From contig QILH01000251.1 in NCBI GenBank assembly GCA_003233255.1, positions 1 through 23,315 on the forward strand: 23,315 bases of DNA. Direction: 5' to 3'. Every line of letters begins with the position of its first letter. Position 1 is the first letter of the stretch. This document shows, piece after piece, positions 8,362-16,038 of the stretch. The stretch is from Gammaproteobacteria bacterium (GTDB taxonomy: Bacteria > Pseudomonadota > Gammaproteobacteria > UBA6429 > Thiohalophilaceae). The translations under genes were made by a program, and so were the position numbers. A model generated the notes under the pieces. It made no database searches. It had not been told where the DNA came from and saw only the letters and a program-made list of their open reading frames with translations.

Positions 8362-8474
8362 TTCCATAAACCGGGCCAAAATCTCGGAGATCGGTTTGCA
8401 TTCTCAGCGATCTCAGTCTAAAACTTATGTACCTGATCAGATTGACTGTATTTGAGTAGTTAAATTATAAGAAA

Positions 8475-9059
8475 ATGTTGTTAAGTATTCCTCTATTTCC
8501 CCTGAAGACGGTGATGTTCCCGGGCGGCGTGCTGCCGTTGCGAATCTTTGAGCCGCGCTATCTCGATATGGTGTGTGAATGCCTGCGCAGTGATTCTGAG
8601 ATTGGCGTGGTGTTGATCAAGGAAGGTAGTGAGACGGGCGAAGCAGCAGAGACTCACCCGGTCGGCACGCTGTGTACAATCTCCTACTGGAACCGTCGCA
8701 CCGATGGTTTGTTAGGTATCACTTTGCGTGGCAATCGCCGATTTCAAACGATTAGCAGTGAAGTAAAAAGCAATCAACTGATCATGGCCGAGGTTGAGGC
8801 CTTAACCGAGACTCATCCGATCGATATTCAGCAGAAATATCAGGGTATGGCGAGCCTGCTTAGAAAGATCATCTCCCAACTGGAGCCGCCTTACACCACT
8901 ATGCCGACCCATTACGATGATCTGGAATGGGTAAGCGCACGGTTAGTTGAGCTGCTACCCTTACCACTAGATTACAAACAACAATTACTCGAAGTCGATG
9001 ACATCTTTTCCCGCATAGAAGAACTTTATCTTCAGATCCAGCAATCAACGGTTGGCTAA
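8475..9059 (+). CDS. LON substrate-binding-domain protein
   Basis: A 194-residue protein made of a stand-alone N-terminal domain of the LON protease. It opens with IPLFPLKTVMFPGGVLPLRIFEPRYLDMV, of which IFEPRYL is the family hallmark, and continues with GTLCTI and a helical C-terminal half (QQKYQGMASLLRKIISQLEPP). The ATPase and protease domains of LON are absent, as usual for this family. Its function is not established; binding of a protein or peptide is expected from the fold. It lies 113 bases after ubiX, with no obvious terminator in between, and may be part of the same transcript. Confidence 0.88.
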   Translation: MLLSIPLFPLKTVMFPGGVLPLRIFEPRYLDMVCECLRSDSEIGVVLIKEGSETGEAAETHPVGTLCTISYWNRRTDGLLGITLRGNRRFQTISSEVKSNQLIMAEVEALTETHPIDIQQKYQGMASLLRKIISQLEPPYTTMPTHYDDLEWVSARLVELLPLPLDYKQQLLEVDDIFSRIEELYLQIQQSTVG

Positions 9060-9315
9060 CCGTTTCTGACATCCTGCCAGTTAAAATTTAATATCTTTGC
9101 GCAGCATTAATTTTTCTAATCTGTAGATATGTCTGGCGATAAATTTTGAAAGCTTCGATGGTTGAAGTCCTCGACTGTTGTCATCCTGAACATAGCGAAG
9201 GATCTTGTGCCATGCAGGGGTATACCGCTACCAGGAAAGATCCTTCGCTATGCTCCGGATGACAGCATAAATATTGAATGAAGTTTCCTGATTGTTTTCT
9301 TAAGCCGATCTCAGG
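9060..9315. other. Intergenic gap carrying an inverted repeat
   Basis: No coding signal is seen in these 256 bases. They hold the 28-bp inverted repeat described separately, between the convergent LON-domain gene and the minus-strand frame ending at 9316. The repeat could serve as a transcript end for both, but there is no T tract after it. Confidence 0.5.
9179..9264. repeat. 28-bp imperfect inverted repeat of the TGTCATCCTGA type
   Basis: Arms at 9179-9206 and 9237-9264 match as inverted copies at 26 of 28 positions, with a 30-base spacer. The outer ends read TGTCATCC and GGATGACA, and the inner part is built on AGCGAAGGATCTT. Elements with TGTCATyCTGAnC...GAAGGATCTT ends are scattered in intergenic regions of many bacteria and resemble REP/MITE-type elements. 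Decayed relatives lie at 16053-16352 in this window. A transcript crossing it would form a long hairpin. Confidence 0.8.
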
Positions 9316-9624
9316 TTAATTAACTGGATCACAGGCCTGTTCTCGAATTTTATTAAATCGCATAAATCGATAATAGGTCGAATCGAAATCTGATTCAGTT
9401 GCGGTTTCTAATATAACCTGCAGAATTTTATAATTCGAACCGAAGGTATTACAAAATTCTTCAATGGCCTTGTGGCTGTAGTGATAATCCTGAGAGTCCA
9501 GGTAATGGGTTATCTTTTCAGCCTGCGTATCGATTTTGAATATTGTGATCAGCGTGAATAAACCGATTATACGAAATAAAAATATTGGGGCATGGTTTGC
9601 CACCAAGAGGGTATTGCCCCGCAA
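9316..9624 (-). CDS. Hypothetical protein, start uncertain, possibly frameshifted
   Basis: I do not recognise this protein. From a TTG at 9624 it gives 102 residues: a membrane segment (about 12-29, APIFLFRIIGLFTLITIF) and a charged, soluble C-terminal half with no known motif. No ribosome binding site precedes the TTG. The same frame stays open upstream to 9759 without any ATG. The only well-placed start nearby is an ATG at 9731 with AGGT eight bases before it. That ATG is in a different frame, which stops after 22 codons and runs through six A (9687-9692 on the complement); a one-base slip there would join it to this frame. It lies just after the PilZ gene on the same strand. Confidence 0.45.
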   Translation of the reverse strand: MRGNTLLVANHAPIFLFRIIGLFTLITIFKIDTQAEKITHYLDSQDYHYSHKAIEEFCNTFGSNYKILQVILETATESDFDSTYYRFMRFNKIREQACDPVN

Positions 9625-9782
9625 TAATAGTTTTATGATGTAATAAAGTTCGAACGGAGTTTTTACTTCGTCAATGTTAGGGTTTGTTTTTTGTCCTGAA
9701 TAGTTTTCCAGCTCATGGGTCCGTTCAGCATAAATCTTTACCTGGTGGTTATTAATGTGTCAAACAAGCATGGGTGAAACTA

Positions 9783-10454
9783 TTATCCCATGGATTTCGC
9801 GATTTGCTCGTATACAAACCCGTGGATAATTAATTTTTCCCGCTCGTCGGCAATCTGGAATTCGACGCCATAGCGATTCTTATCATCGGCTTCGGCTTTA
9901 TCAAGGCAACGTCGAATGATGGCGGATATATTAAAATACTCGTCTTTATCTGCGACCGTCAGTTTAACGGAGATACTCAGCATATCGCCCACGACACCCA
10001 GGTCTTCTTTTGCAACAATCAGAGCGCCGGCACTGCTGAGGTCATTTAATGCCGAGCTTTTGGTCTTGACGGCTTCTTTGCCGGGTTCGAGATTTTGCAC
10101 GGAGGCGATAATCTTCGTATTAATGCGTTGCGCCTTGCGAATGGTTTTACTTTCCAGTGTTTCAGGATAACTCAAATGTATGTACGGGTAGGGTGCGGTA
10201 GTTTTTTTAAGCAGGCTGGCCATGAAGGCCTGCACAGAATTACCGGAGATGAGACGAACCGTAAACTGCTGGCCTTCGCGGAGCAACATTAATTTACCAT
10301 CCAGCACGGGTGCGGTGGCGATAATGCTTTTGCCTGCTAAGTAACCAATGACGCGGACATAATAACGGTCTTCACGGTCGCTTGCAGTTTGAGGGTAAAA
10401 TTGCAGTTGTAATGCATCACCTGCATTGAGGACGAGCTCGGCTGTTTTTTCCAT
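9783..10454 (-). CDS. PilZ-domain protein with YcgR-like N-terminus
   Basis: A 223-residue probable cyclic-di-GMP receptor. The N-terminal half (about 1-100) resembles the YcgR beta-barrel domain, including GDALQLQF near the start, YYVRVIGYL and a FTVRLISG strand. The PilZ domain follows from about 105, with both cyclic-di-GMP contact motifs: R106-x3-R110 (RKAQR) and D138-x-S-x2-G143 (DLSSAG). Proteins of this layout act as flagellar brakes or adjust motility when cyclic-di-GMP is high, but no flagellar genes are nearby, so the target here is unknown. The GGDEF-EAL protein at 16986-18986 is a possible, distant source of the signal. No strong ribosome binding site is seen. Confidence 0.82.
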   Translation of the reverse strand: MEKTAELVLNAGDALQLQFYPQTASDREDRYYVRVIGYLAGKSIIATAPVLDGKLMLLREGQQFTVRLISGNSVQAFMASLLKKTTAPYPYIHLSYPETLESKTIRKAQRINTKIIASVQNLEPGKEAVKTKSSALNDLSSAGALIVAKEDLGVVGDMLSISVKLTVADKDEYFNISAIIRRCLDKAEADDKNRYGVEFQIADEREKLIIHGFVYEQIAKSMG

Positions 10455-10540
10455 TAGGTAAATGTAGCGAATAATGACCGACTTGTGAAGTCTGGGACGT
10501 GTTTTGCTGCAACTTGAATTCGAACACGGTTATCAGCGGT

Positions 10541-11824
10541 CTATTCTAGCGATGCAAATACTTTAGCCGCTTCGGCAATCGTATTTTTAATGTCATCATC
10601 CGTATGCGCGCTGGAGACAAAACCGGCTTCATAGGCCGAAGGAGCAAGGTAAATGCCATACTCCAGCATGCCGTGATAGAAGCGCTTAAATCGATCAACG
10701 TTGCAGCTACACACTTGAGCGAAGTTGGTCATCTTTTCCTCTTCGCTAAAGAAAATACCAAACATGCCCCCGACCGTATTGGTGATGAGAGGGATATTGG
10801 CTTTATCGGCTTCGGCTTTCAGACCCTGGGTTAACTGTAAGGTACGGTCGGATAAATGATTGTAGAAGCCGGGCTCACTAATCAGTTCCAGAGTCTTAAG
10901 ACCGGCAGCCATCGCAACCGGGTTACCGGATAAGGTGCCAGCCTGATAGACCGGCCCGGTAGGTGCGATCTTTTGCATAATGTCGAGTCGGCCACCAAAG
11001 GCGCCGACCGGCATACCGCCGCCGATTATTTTGCCTAATGTCGTTAAATCGGGTTTGACGTCATAGAGTTGCTGGGCGCCACCTTGAGCGACTCGAAATC
11101 CGGTCATGACTTCATCAAAAATCAGCACCGTGCCGTGTTGATCACAGACTTCACGTAAGGCTTGCAGAAATCCAGGTACAGGTGGAATGCAATTCATGTT
11201 TCCCGCCACTGGTTCAACAATTAGGCAGGCGATTTCGTCTCCCATTTTGGCAAATAAGTCGCGCACCATATCGGCATCATTATATTGCAGGGTCAGGGTA
11301 TGTTGTGCCAGATCGGCAGGCACGCCCGGTGAGGTGGGTACGCCCAGGGTCAGCGCACCTGAGCCTGCTTTTACTAAAAGTGAATCGGCATGACCGTGAT
11401 AGCAGCCTTCAAACTTAACGATCTTGTCCCTGCCGGTAAAACCGCGGGCCAGACGAATGGCACTCATGGTGGCTTCGGTGCCGGAGCTGACCATACGCAC
11501 CTGATCCATAGACGGGACAAGCTCACATACTTTTTCGGCCATCTGAATTTCAAGTTCGGTTGGCGCACCAAAACTCAGACCATGTTGCATGACTTCGCTC
11601 ACCGCACTTAATACCTCGGGATGACTGTGACCTACGATCAAAGGACCCCACGAGGCGACGTAATCGATGTACTGATGATTGTCTTCATCAAATAAATAAG
11701 CGCCATAACCGCGTTTGAAGAAAATGGGATCCCCGCCTACGCCCTTAAAAGCACGAACCGGGGAGTTGACGCCACCAGGGATTTTTTGTTGGGCCTGGGC
11801 AAATAATTCAGCAGATCGAGTCAT
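10541..11824 (-). CDS. hemL: HemL, glutamate-1-semialdehyde 2,1-aminomutase
   Basis: A 427-residue PLP enzyme converting glutamate-1-semialdehyde to 5-aminolevulinate in the C5 route of heme synthesis. Family motifs: PGGVNSPVRAFKGVGG near the start, VSSGTEATMSAIRLARG (112-128), KFEGCYHGHADSLLVKAGSG (137-156), the cofactor Asp in LIFDEVMTGFR, and the Schiff-base lysine Lys265 in TTLGKIIGGGMPVGA. The length matches the family. A ribosome binding site (AGGAA, five bases before ATG) fixes the start. It follows thiD-thiE on the same strand, an order common in gammaproteobacteria, but has a promoter candidate of its own. Confidence 0.96.
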   Translation of the reverse strand: MTRSAELFAQAQQKIPGGVNSPVRAFKGVGGDPIFFKRGYGAYLFDEDNHQYIDYVASWGPLIVGHSHPEVLSAVSEVMQHGLSFGAPTELEIQMAEKVCELVPSMDQVRMVSSGTEATMSAIRLARGFTGRDKIVKFEGCYHGHADSLLVKAGSGALTLGVPTSPGVPADLAQHTLTLQYNDADMVRDLFAKMGDEIACLIVEPVAGNMNCIPPVPGFLQALREVCDQHGTVLIFDEVMTGFRVAQGGAQQLYDVKPDLTTLGKIIGGGMPVGAFGGRLDIMQKIAPTGPVYQAGTLSGNPVAMAAGLKTLELISEPGFYNHLSDRTLQLTQGLKAEADKANIPLITNTVGGMFGIFFSEEEKMTNFAQVCSCNVDRFKRFYHGMLEYGIYLAPSAYEAGFVSSAHTDDDIKNTIAEAAKVFASLE

Positions 11825-11888
11825 ATTAGTTCCTGGATAAGGGAGGGTTAAAATTAAATTTAGTGCACTCTAAACGGGCTGTGGTGAA

Positions 11889-11917
11889 ACAGTATTCTTT
11901 TCCAGGCTCATGGTCAA
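11889..11917 (-). promoter_or_regulatory. Candidate sigma-70 promoter of hemL
   Basis: Read on the minus strand, TTGACC (11912-11917) stands 17 bases before TACTGT (11889-11894), about 65 bases upstream of the hemL ATG. The -35 matches five of six consensus positions, but the -10 is poor. It lies in the 107-base gap between thiE and hemL. Confidence 0.35.
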
Positions 11918-11931
11918 ATATCTTTGTTCGT

Positions 11932-12570
11932 TTATTCAGGAAATAATTTTTTAATTTGTGCTGCGGCTTGTGCAACTTTTTTTGCGCCAAGCACACTATA
12001 GGTTACCGCTACCATATCAGCACCATGATTAATCAAGGCACTGGCATTATTTTGGTTGATGCCACCAATGGCACAGATGGGAATAGTTAGTTGTTCTGAG
12101 GCGAATTTTAAAACGTCGATCGATGCCGGTGATGCGGTCGGTTTTGAGATAGAGGGATAGAAGCGGCCAAAGGCAACGTAGTCAGCACCGTCTTGTTCGG
12201 CCTGCTTTGCGAGTTCTATATCATTGTGACAGGTAATGCCGATGATCTTATCTTGCCCCAGTAATTTTCGTGCATTAGACAATGGCGTATCGCTTTGTCC
12301 AAGATGCACCCCATCCGCGTCGACTTCGAGCGCGAGATCAACATCATCGTTTATCAGAAAGGTAGTTCCCATTTCTTTACATAAGACCGCAAGAGTAGCG
12401 GCTTCATGACGGCGTATGGTCAGCGCCGATTGTTTATTACGGTATTGAATGATCCCGGCACCGCCTTCGATCACTTTGGCGACCAGTTTTTCGGTGGCGA
12501 CACCGATGTCCAGACTAAGCTGGCGATCGGTTACAACATAAAGTCCTTTTAATCTATTCATCTTGTTCAT
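11932..12570 (-). CDS. thiE: ThiE, thiamine phosphate synthase
   Basis: A TIM-barrel enzyme that couples the pyrimidine HMP-PP to the thiazole phosphate to make thiamine phosphate. Counting from the ATG at 12570 (212 residues): LKGLYVVTDRQ (8-18), the pyrophosphate-site QYRNK (42-46), INDDVDLA (73-80), GVHLGQSD (87-94), GITCHN, YVAFGRFYPSISKP and CAIGGI (166-171). A longer open frame begins at 12690, but its first 40 codons lie inside thiD and do not resemble ThiE, so I chose the internal start. The ATG at 12561 is an equally good alternative. Either choice overlaps the end of thiD (17 or 8 bases), which implies translational coupling. Confidence 0.92.
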   Translation of the reverse strand: MNKMNRLKGLYVVTDRQLSLDIGVATEKLVAKVIEGGAGIIQYRNKQSALTIRRHEAATLAVLCKEMGTTFLINDDVDLALEVDADGVHLGQSDTPLSNARKLLGQDKIIGITCHNDIELAKQAEQDGADYVAFGRFYPSISKPTASPASIDVLKFASEQLTIPICAIGGINQNNASALINHGADMVAVTYSVLGAKKVAQAAAQIKKLFPE

Positions 12571-13354
12571 CGCGTGCCCAGAAAAATCGGTTAGGTATCC
12601 ACTGGCCACGGCCCAGTGGGTAGGCGTGTTGTAAAGATTGCCAGGTATAATGCTGTGCTTCATTGATGGCGGTAAAAGGTTCGAGTCCATGGGCTATCAA
12701 ACCGGCGATGCTCGCAGCGAGGGTGCAACCGGAACCATGATATTCATTGGGCAATCGTTCCCAGTGAAAGGTTTCCATGACACGATGATTTGCATACAGA
12801 GTATTCACCACATCGTCACTTTGTTCGTGCGTGCCGGTAATTAATACGTATTCACAGCCATGATCCTGCAGTGCACTTGCGCACGCCGTCAGCGAATCGG
12901 CTTCGCTGGCAAGTTGACGTGCTTCAATACTGTTCGGGGTTAGAATCGTGGTTAATGGTAGAATTAGATTTCTTATTGCCGCCTTGGCGTCCTGTTCGAT
13001 AAGCTCGCGGCCATCACCAGCACAAAGAACAGGATCAACCACCACGGGGATGTCCGGGTAATCGACTAACAGACTGTGTATGGCCTCGATTATTTCGACG
13101 CTGGCGAGCATGCCTGTTTTTATTGCTTTGACGTCCATATCGTCAAGCACGGCGCGGGATTGTTCGATTAACAACATCGGATCCTGAGCTTCAAAACGCA
13201 TGACATTTTCGGTCGTTTGTACGGTATGGGCGGTGATGATCGGTGTGGCATGCGAGCCCATGCTGGTTATCGCCTCGATGTCGGCCTGTATGCCAGCGCC
13301 GCCGGTCGGGTCTAATCCAGAAAAACACATTACCACAGGAATCGATTTGTTCAT
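12554..13354 (-). CDS. thiD: ThiD, hydroxymethylpyrimidine (phosphate) kinase
   Basis: A 266-residue ribokinase-fold enzyme that phosphorylates HMP and HMP-phosphate with ATP, supplying the pyrimidine half of thiamine to ThiE. Visible motifs are CFSGLDPTGGAGIQADI (10-26), VVDPVLCAGDGRELI, LTPNSIEA, and the C-terminal anion hole GSGCTLAASIAG (207 onward) with the catalytic Cys210 preceded by Gly. The length is normal. It overlaps thiE and begins 18 bases after the NTF2-like gene, so these three are probably one transcript. No TPP riboswitch is visible upstream. Confidence 0.94.
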   Translation of the reverse strand: MNKSIPVVMCFSGLDPTGGAGIQADIEAITSMGSHATPIITAHTVQTTENVMRFEAQDPMLLIEQSRAVLDDMDVKAIKTGMLASVEIIEAIHSLLVDYPDIPVVVDPVLCAGDGRELIEQDAKAAIRNLILPLTTILTPNSIEARQLASEADSLTACASALQDHGCEYVLITGTHEQSDDVVNTLYANHRVMETFHWERLPNEYHGSGCTLAASIAGLIAHGLEPFTAINEAQHYTWQSLQHAYPLGRGQWIPNRFFWARDEQDE

Positions 13355-13372
13355 ATGAAGTAATTATAGTCG

Positions 13373-13771
13373 TTAAAGATTGGCAAGAAACTGGTGGGTC
13401 TCATCTTCGCCGAGTACGCGTTGTTGGGTTAGTCGCCATTGACCATCGTCTTCTTTTTCGAGCAGACACTCAATACCTTGCTGGTTTTTTGTACCGTCGC
13501 TGGAGAGGATGGTTTCATGGGTGATAAACATGATCCGCTCGCTGGTTTCGGCGCGCATTTTTAGTCCCTGATATTGGATCTCGGCAATCAATTTATCGTC
13601 AAAGTCATGCTGACATTGATTGAACCAGTCCTCATAACCTATGTTTTCGAAACCGGGTACGCCGATCAGGTTAATTTTTTTAGAAATCAAATCCATATGA
13701 GATTTGTGGTCAGCTTCACCCGCAGTTCGGGAGATGTCGGCAAGCCATGATTTTACAATTGATTCAGACAT
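13373..13771 (-). CDS. NTF2-like (SnoaL-type) protein
   Basis: A 132-residue protein from the ATG at 13771. A TTG five codons upstream (13786) extends it, but the ATG is preferred: GGA lies about 10 bases before it. The pattern fits the NTF2-like alpha-beta cone: an N-terminal helix (VKSWLADISRTAG), a helix with GYEDWFNQCQ, and strands near the C-terminus (ERIMFITHETILSS, GIECLLEKEDDGQWRLTQQRVLG). The segment DGQWRLTQQRVL is typical of SnoaL-like proteins. No catalytic residues can be assigned, so the ligand is unknown. It is the first gene of the probable thiD-thiE transcript. Confidence 0.7.
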   Translation of the reverse strand: MSESIVKSWLADISRTAGEADHKSHMDLISKKINLIGVPGFENIGYEDWFNQCQHDFDDKLIAEIQYQGLKMRAETSERIMFITHETILSSDGTKNQQGIECLLEKEDDGQWRLTQQRVLGEDETHQFLANL

Positions 13772-14102
13772 ATTGTTAATTTCCAATGTGTTATGGCAGT
13801 ATAAAGGTAAGGGTGGGCTTCGCTGTATTTAACTCCAGCTGCATTGTACTTTTCTTTTGCTCAGATGCCACTAGACTAATTTAGGTATATTTGAGATACA
13901 GGTAAGAGATTCACAGACTGAACCTGGGACGTGCATGAAATTAAACAGGGATGAAGCTTTTTTGTTATTATCCAGAGTGCGGATACGGTTTTAATGTTTC
14001 AGAATGAACAGCACGGTACAGAATTTTTTCGCTGGTTTAGATCCGCACAGCCAGACAACGTGCCTTCTGCGCGAATAGAAAGGGTATAACAGGGTTACAT
14101 CT
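13772..14102. other. Intergenic gap between divergent genes
   Basis: These 331 bases lie between the minus-strand NTF2-like gene and the plus-strand phosphodiesterase and must hold both promoters. I see no strong -35/-10 pair. The only open frame of note is 13994-14089 on the plus strand (31 codons), containing TEFFRWFRSAQP. It has no clear ribosome binding site and I do not annotate it as a gene. Confidence 0.5.
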
Positions 14103-14834
14103 ATGGCTCATCCTCAACTGGTCGCACATCGTGGTTATACCCATCGTTATCCTGAAAATACGTTAATCGCGATTCAGGCTGCGGTCGAGGCGGGGGCAAA
14201 ATTTGTTGAATTTGATGTGCTGTTAAGTTCGGACAAGGTGCCGGTGTTATTTCATGATCGGGATTGCCAACGTCTGTGCGGGGTCGATGGCGCAATTCAT
14301 GATTACACCTTTTCCGAACTAAAAACCTTCAGTGTGTCTGAAGCTGAGACTTTTGGTTCCCAGTTTGAGGACAATCGGATGACCAATTTAGCCGAGCTGG
14401 TGAATTACATTAGTACGGTGCCGCAGGTGACCGTGTTCGTTGAACTGAAACGCCAGGCCATGGAAGAACATGGCATAGATACCCTGTTAGAAAAAGTTCT
14501 ACCGTTACTCGAACCGATCAAGGGTCAATCGGTGATCATTTCATATTCGATTGAATCATTGTTAGCCACACAGGCGTGCAGTGAATTTCCTGTCGGTGCG
14601 GTATTTGATTTCTGGTCAGAACGAAATAATGACCTGATTCAGAAGTTAAAACCGCAATACAGGTTTACCGATATCCATGATTTACCGGACGAGGGCAAAC
14701 TGGATTGCCCAGGTTGTCAACTGGCGGTATATGAATGTGTTGATCCGAAATGGGCTGATAACGTTTATAAGCAAGGTGTCGATCTGGTTGAAACTTTTCA
14801 GATTGCCGAGATGCTTGCGGCGTTTCAACAATAA
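14103..14834 (+). CDS. ugpQ: Glycerophosphodiester phosphodiesterase (cytoplasmic, UgpQ type)
   Basis: A 243-residue GDPD-fold enzyme that hydrolyses glycerophosphodiesters to glycerol-3-phosphate and an alcohol. All core residues are seen: H9-R10-G (VAHRGY), Glu18 in PENT, Glu36 and Asp38 in FVEFDV, and H51-D52 in FHDRDCQRLCG. There is no signal peptide, so it should act in the cytoplasm like UgpQ. A ribosome binding site (AGGG, eight bases before the ATG) supports the start. The next gene, 25 bases on, is a GlpD-like enzyme that would oxidise the glycerol-3-phosphate produced, so the two probably form a phospholipid-headgroup salvage pair. Confidence 0.92.
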   Translation: MAHPQLVAHRGYTHRYPENTLIAIQAAVEAGAKFVEFDVLLSSDKVPVLFHDRDCQRLCGVDGAIHDYTFSELKTFSVSEAETFGSQFEDNRMTNLAELVNYISTVPQVTVFVELKRQAMEEHGIDTLLEKVLPLLEPIKGQSVIISYSIESLLATQACSEFPVGAVFDFWSERNNDLIQKLKPQYRFTDIHDLPDEGKLDCPGCQLAVYECVDPKWADNVYKQGVDLVETFQIAEMLAAFQQ

Positions 14835-14859
14835 TAATTAATTATAGTGCGATTCAATT

Positions 14860-16038
14860 GTGACTAAACAATATGATGTATGCATCATTGGTGGCGGGAT
14901 TCAGGGCTGTGGTGTCGCGCAGGCTGCGGCCGCGGTTGGTTATCGTGTGTTGTTGCTGGAACAGACTGGATTAGCCTCGGCCACTTCGAGTCAGTCGTCA
15001 AAGTTAATTCATGGTGGCTTGCGTTATCTCGAGTCGGCCCAATTTGGTCTGGTGATGGACTCTCTCTACGAACGGGAACTGTTGATCAAAAATGCTCCGG
15101 AGTTAGTAAAACGCGTTCCATTTTATATTCCGATCTATAAACATACTTCCAGACGTTCCTGGCAGGTATTTTTGGGATTGAGCCTGTATGCCATTCTGGG
15201 TCGATTAAAGGCCGAGGCCTGTTTTCGTAAAGTTCCTGCAACAAAGTGGTCGCAACTGGACGGACTCAGTGAACATAATTTACAGGCGGTCTATCAATAC
15301 AGCGATGCGCAAACCGATGATGTTCAATTAACTCGTGCGGTGATGTACTCCGCCTGTCAGCTAGGTGCCGAACTCGTCTGTCCTGCTCAGTTTATACAGG
15401 CGACGTATCAAAACAATAATTATCAGGTGTTGTATACAGCAGAGGATAGCGAACGTGAAATTTTCGCTCGTGTCCTGATCAATGCGACTGGCCCCTGGCA
15501 CAACGAGGTGCAAAATAAAATCAGCCCACAAATAAAGGTACCTGAAATTGAACTGGTACAGGGGGCGCATATCGTTATTAATCAGGCACCGCCTCGCGGT
15601 GTTTATTATGTTGAATCACCGAGCGACCGACGTGCGGTGTTTGTGATGCCCTGGTATCAGCAGACTCTGATCGGCACCACCGAAACGCATTACGAGGGCA
15701 ACCCGGCAAAGATAGAACCGACCGAACATGAGCTCGATTACCTGCAAAATATCGTACATTATTATTTTCCCACGTATGATAACAATATCGTGAACAGTTT
15801 CGCGGGGGTAAGGGTATTACCGCAAAGCGAAAAAAGCATGTTTAGCCGTACGCGAGATACTATATATATAACGAACTCAAGTTTGCCGGGGTATGTGGGG
15901 TTAATGGGGGGTAAATTAACTGGTTACCGTAGCACAGCGGAAAAAACTCTGAATAAAGTAAAAAGTTATCTGGGTGATACAACTGAAAGAATAAACACCA
16001 GAGCAATTCAGCTGGGCGTTGCGCCGGATTCATTTTGA
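14860..16038 (+). CDS. glpD: Short GlpD-like FAD-dependent glycerol-3-phosphate dehydrogenase
   Basis: A 392-residue FAD-dependent oxidoreductase of the DAO/GlpD family. The dinucleotide fold starts at DVCIIGGGIQGCGVAQAAA with GxGxxG at 11-18. The GlpD hallmark SSKLIHGGLRYLE (46-58) and the later GYVGLMGGKLTGYRSTAE follow. GlpD oxidises glycerol-3-phosphate to dihydroxyacetone phosphate at the membrane and passes electrons to quinone. Typical GlpD is about 500 residues; this one ends right after the FAD-domain closing motif and lacks the usual C-terminal helical domain. The start is GTG with no clear ribosome binding site. It directly follows the phosphodiesterase gene. The family is sure, but the exact substrate rests on the LIHGGLRYLE motif and context. 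Confidence 0.85.
   Translation: MTKQYDVCIIGGGIQGCGVAQAAAAVGYRVLLLEQTGLASATSSQSSKLIHGGLRYLESAQFGLVMDSLYERELLIKNAPELVKRVPFYIPIYKHTSRRSWQVFLGLSLYAILGRLKAEACFRKVPATKWSQLDGLSEHNLQAVYQYSDAQTDDVQLTRAVMYSACQLGAELVCPAQFIQATYQNNNYQVLYTAEDSEREIFARVLINATGPWHNEVQNKISPQIKVPEIELVQGAHIVINQAPPRGVYYVESPSDRRAVFVMPWYQQTLIGTTETHYEGNPAKIEPTEHELDYLQNIVHYYFPTYDNNIVNSFAGVRVLPQSEKSMFSRTRDTIYITNSSLPGYVGLMGGKLTGYRSTAEKTLNKVKSYLGDTTERINTRAIQLGVAPDSF

Noticed and set aside
8385..8450. Possible TPP riboswitch fragment (ACCTGATC near 8431)
   Set aside because: The partner CTGAGA and the second conserved stem are missing, and the downstream gene is a LON-domain protein, not a thiamine gene.
12571..12690. N-terminal extension of ThiE to the ATG at 12690
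   Set aside because: These 40 codons overlap thiD in another frame and show no ThiE similarity; ThiE homology begins near LKGLYVVTD.
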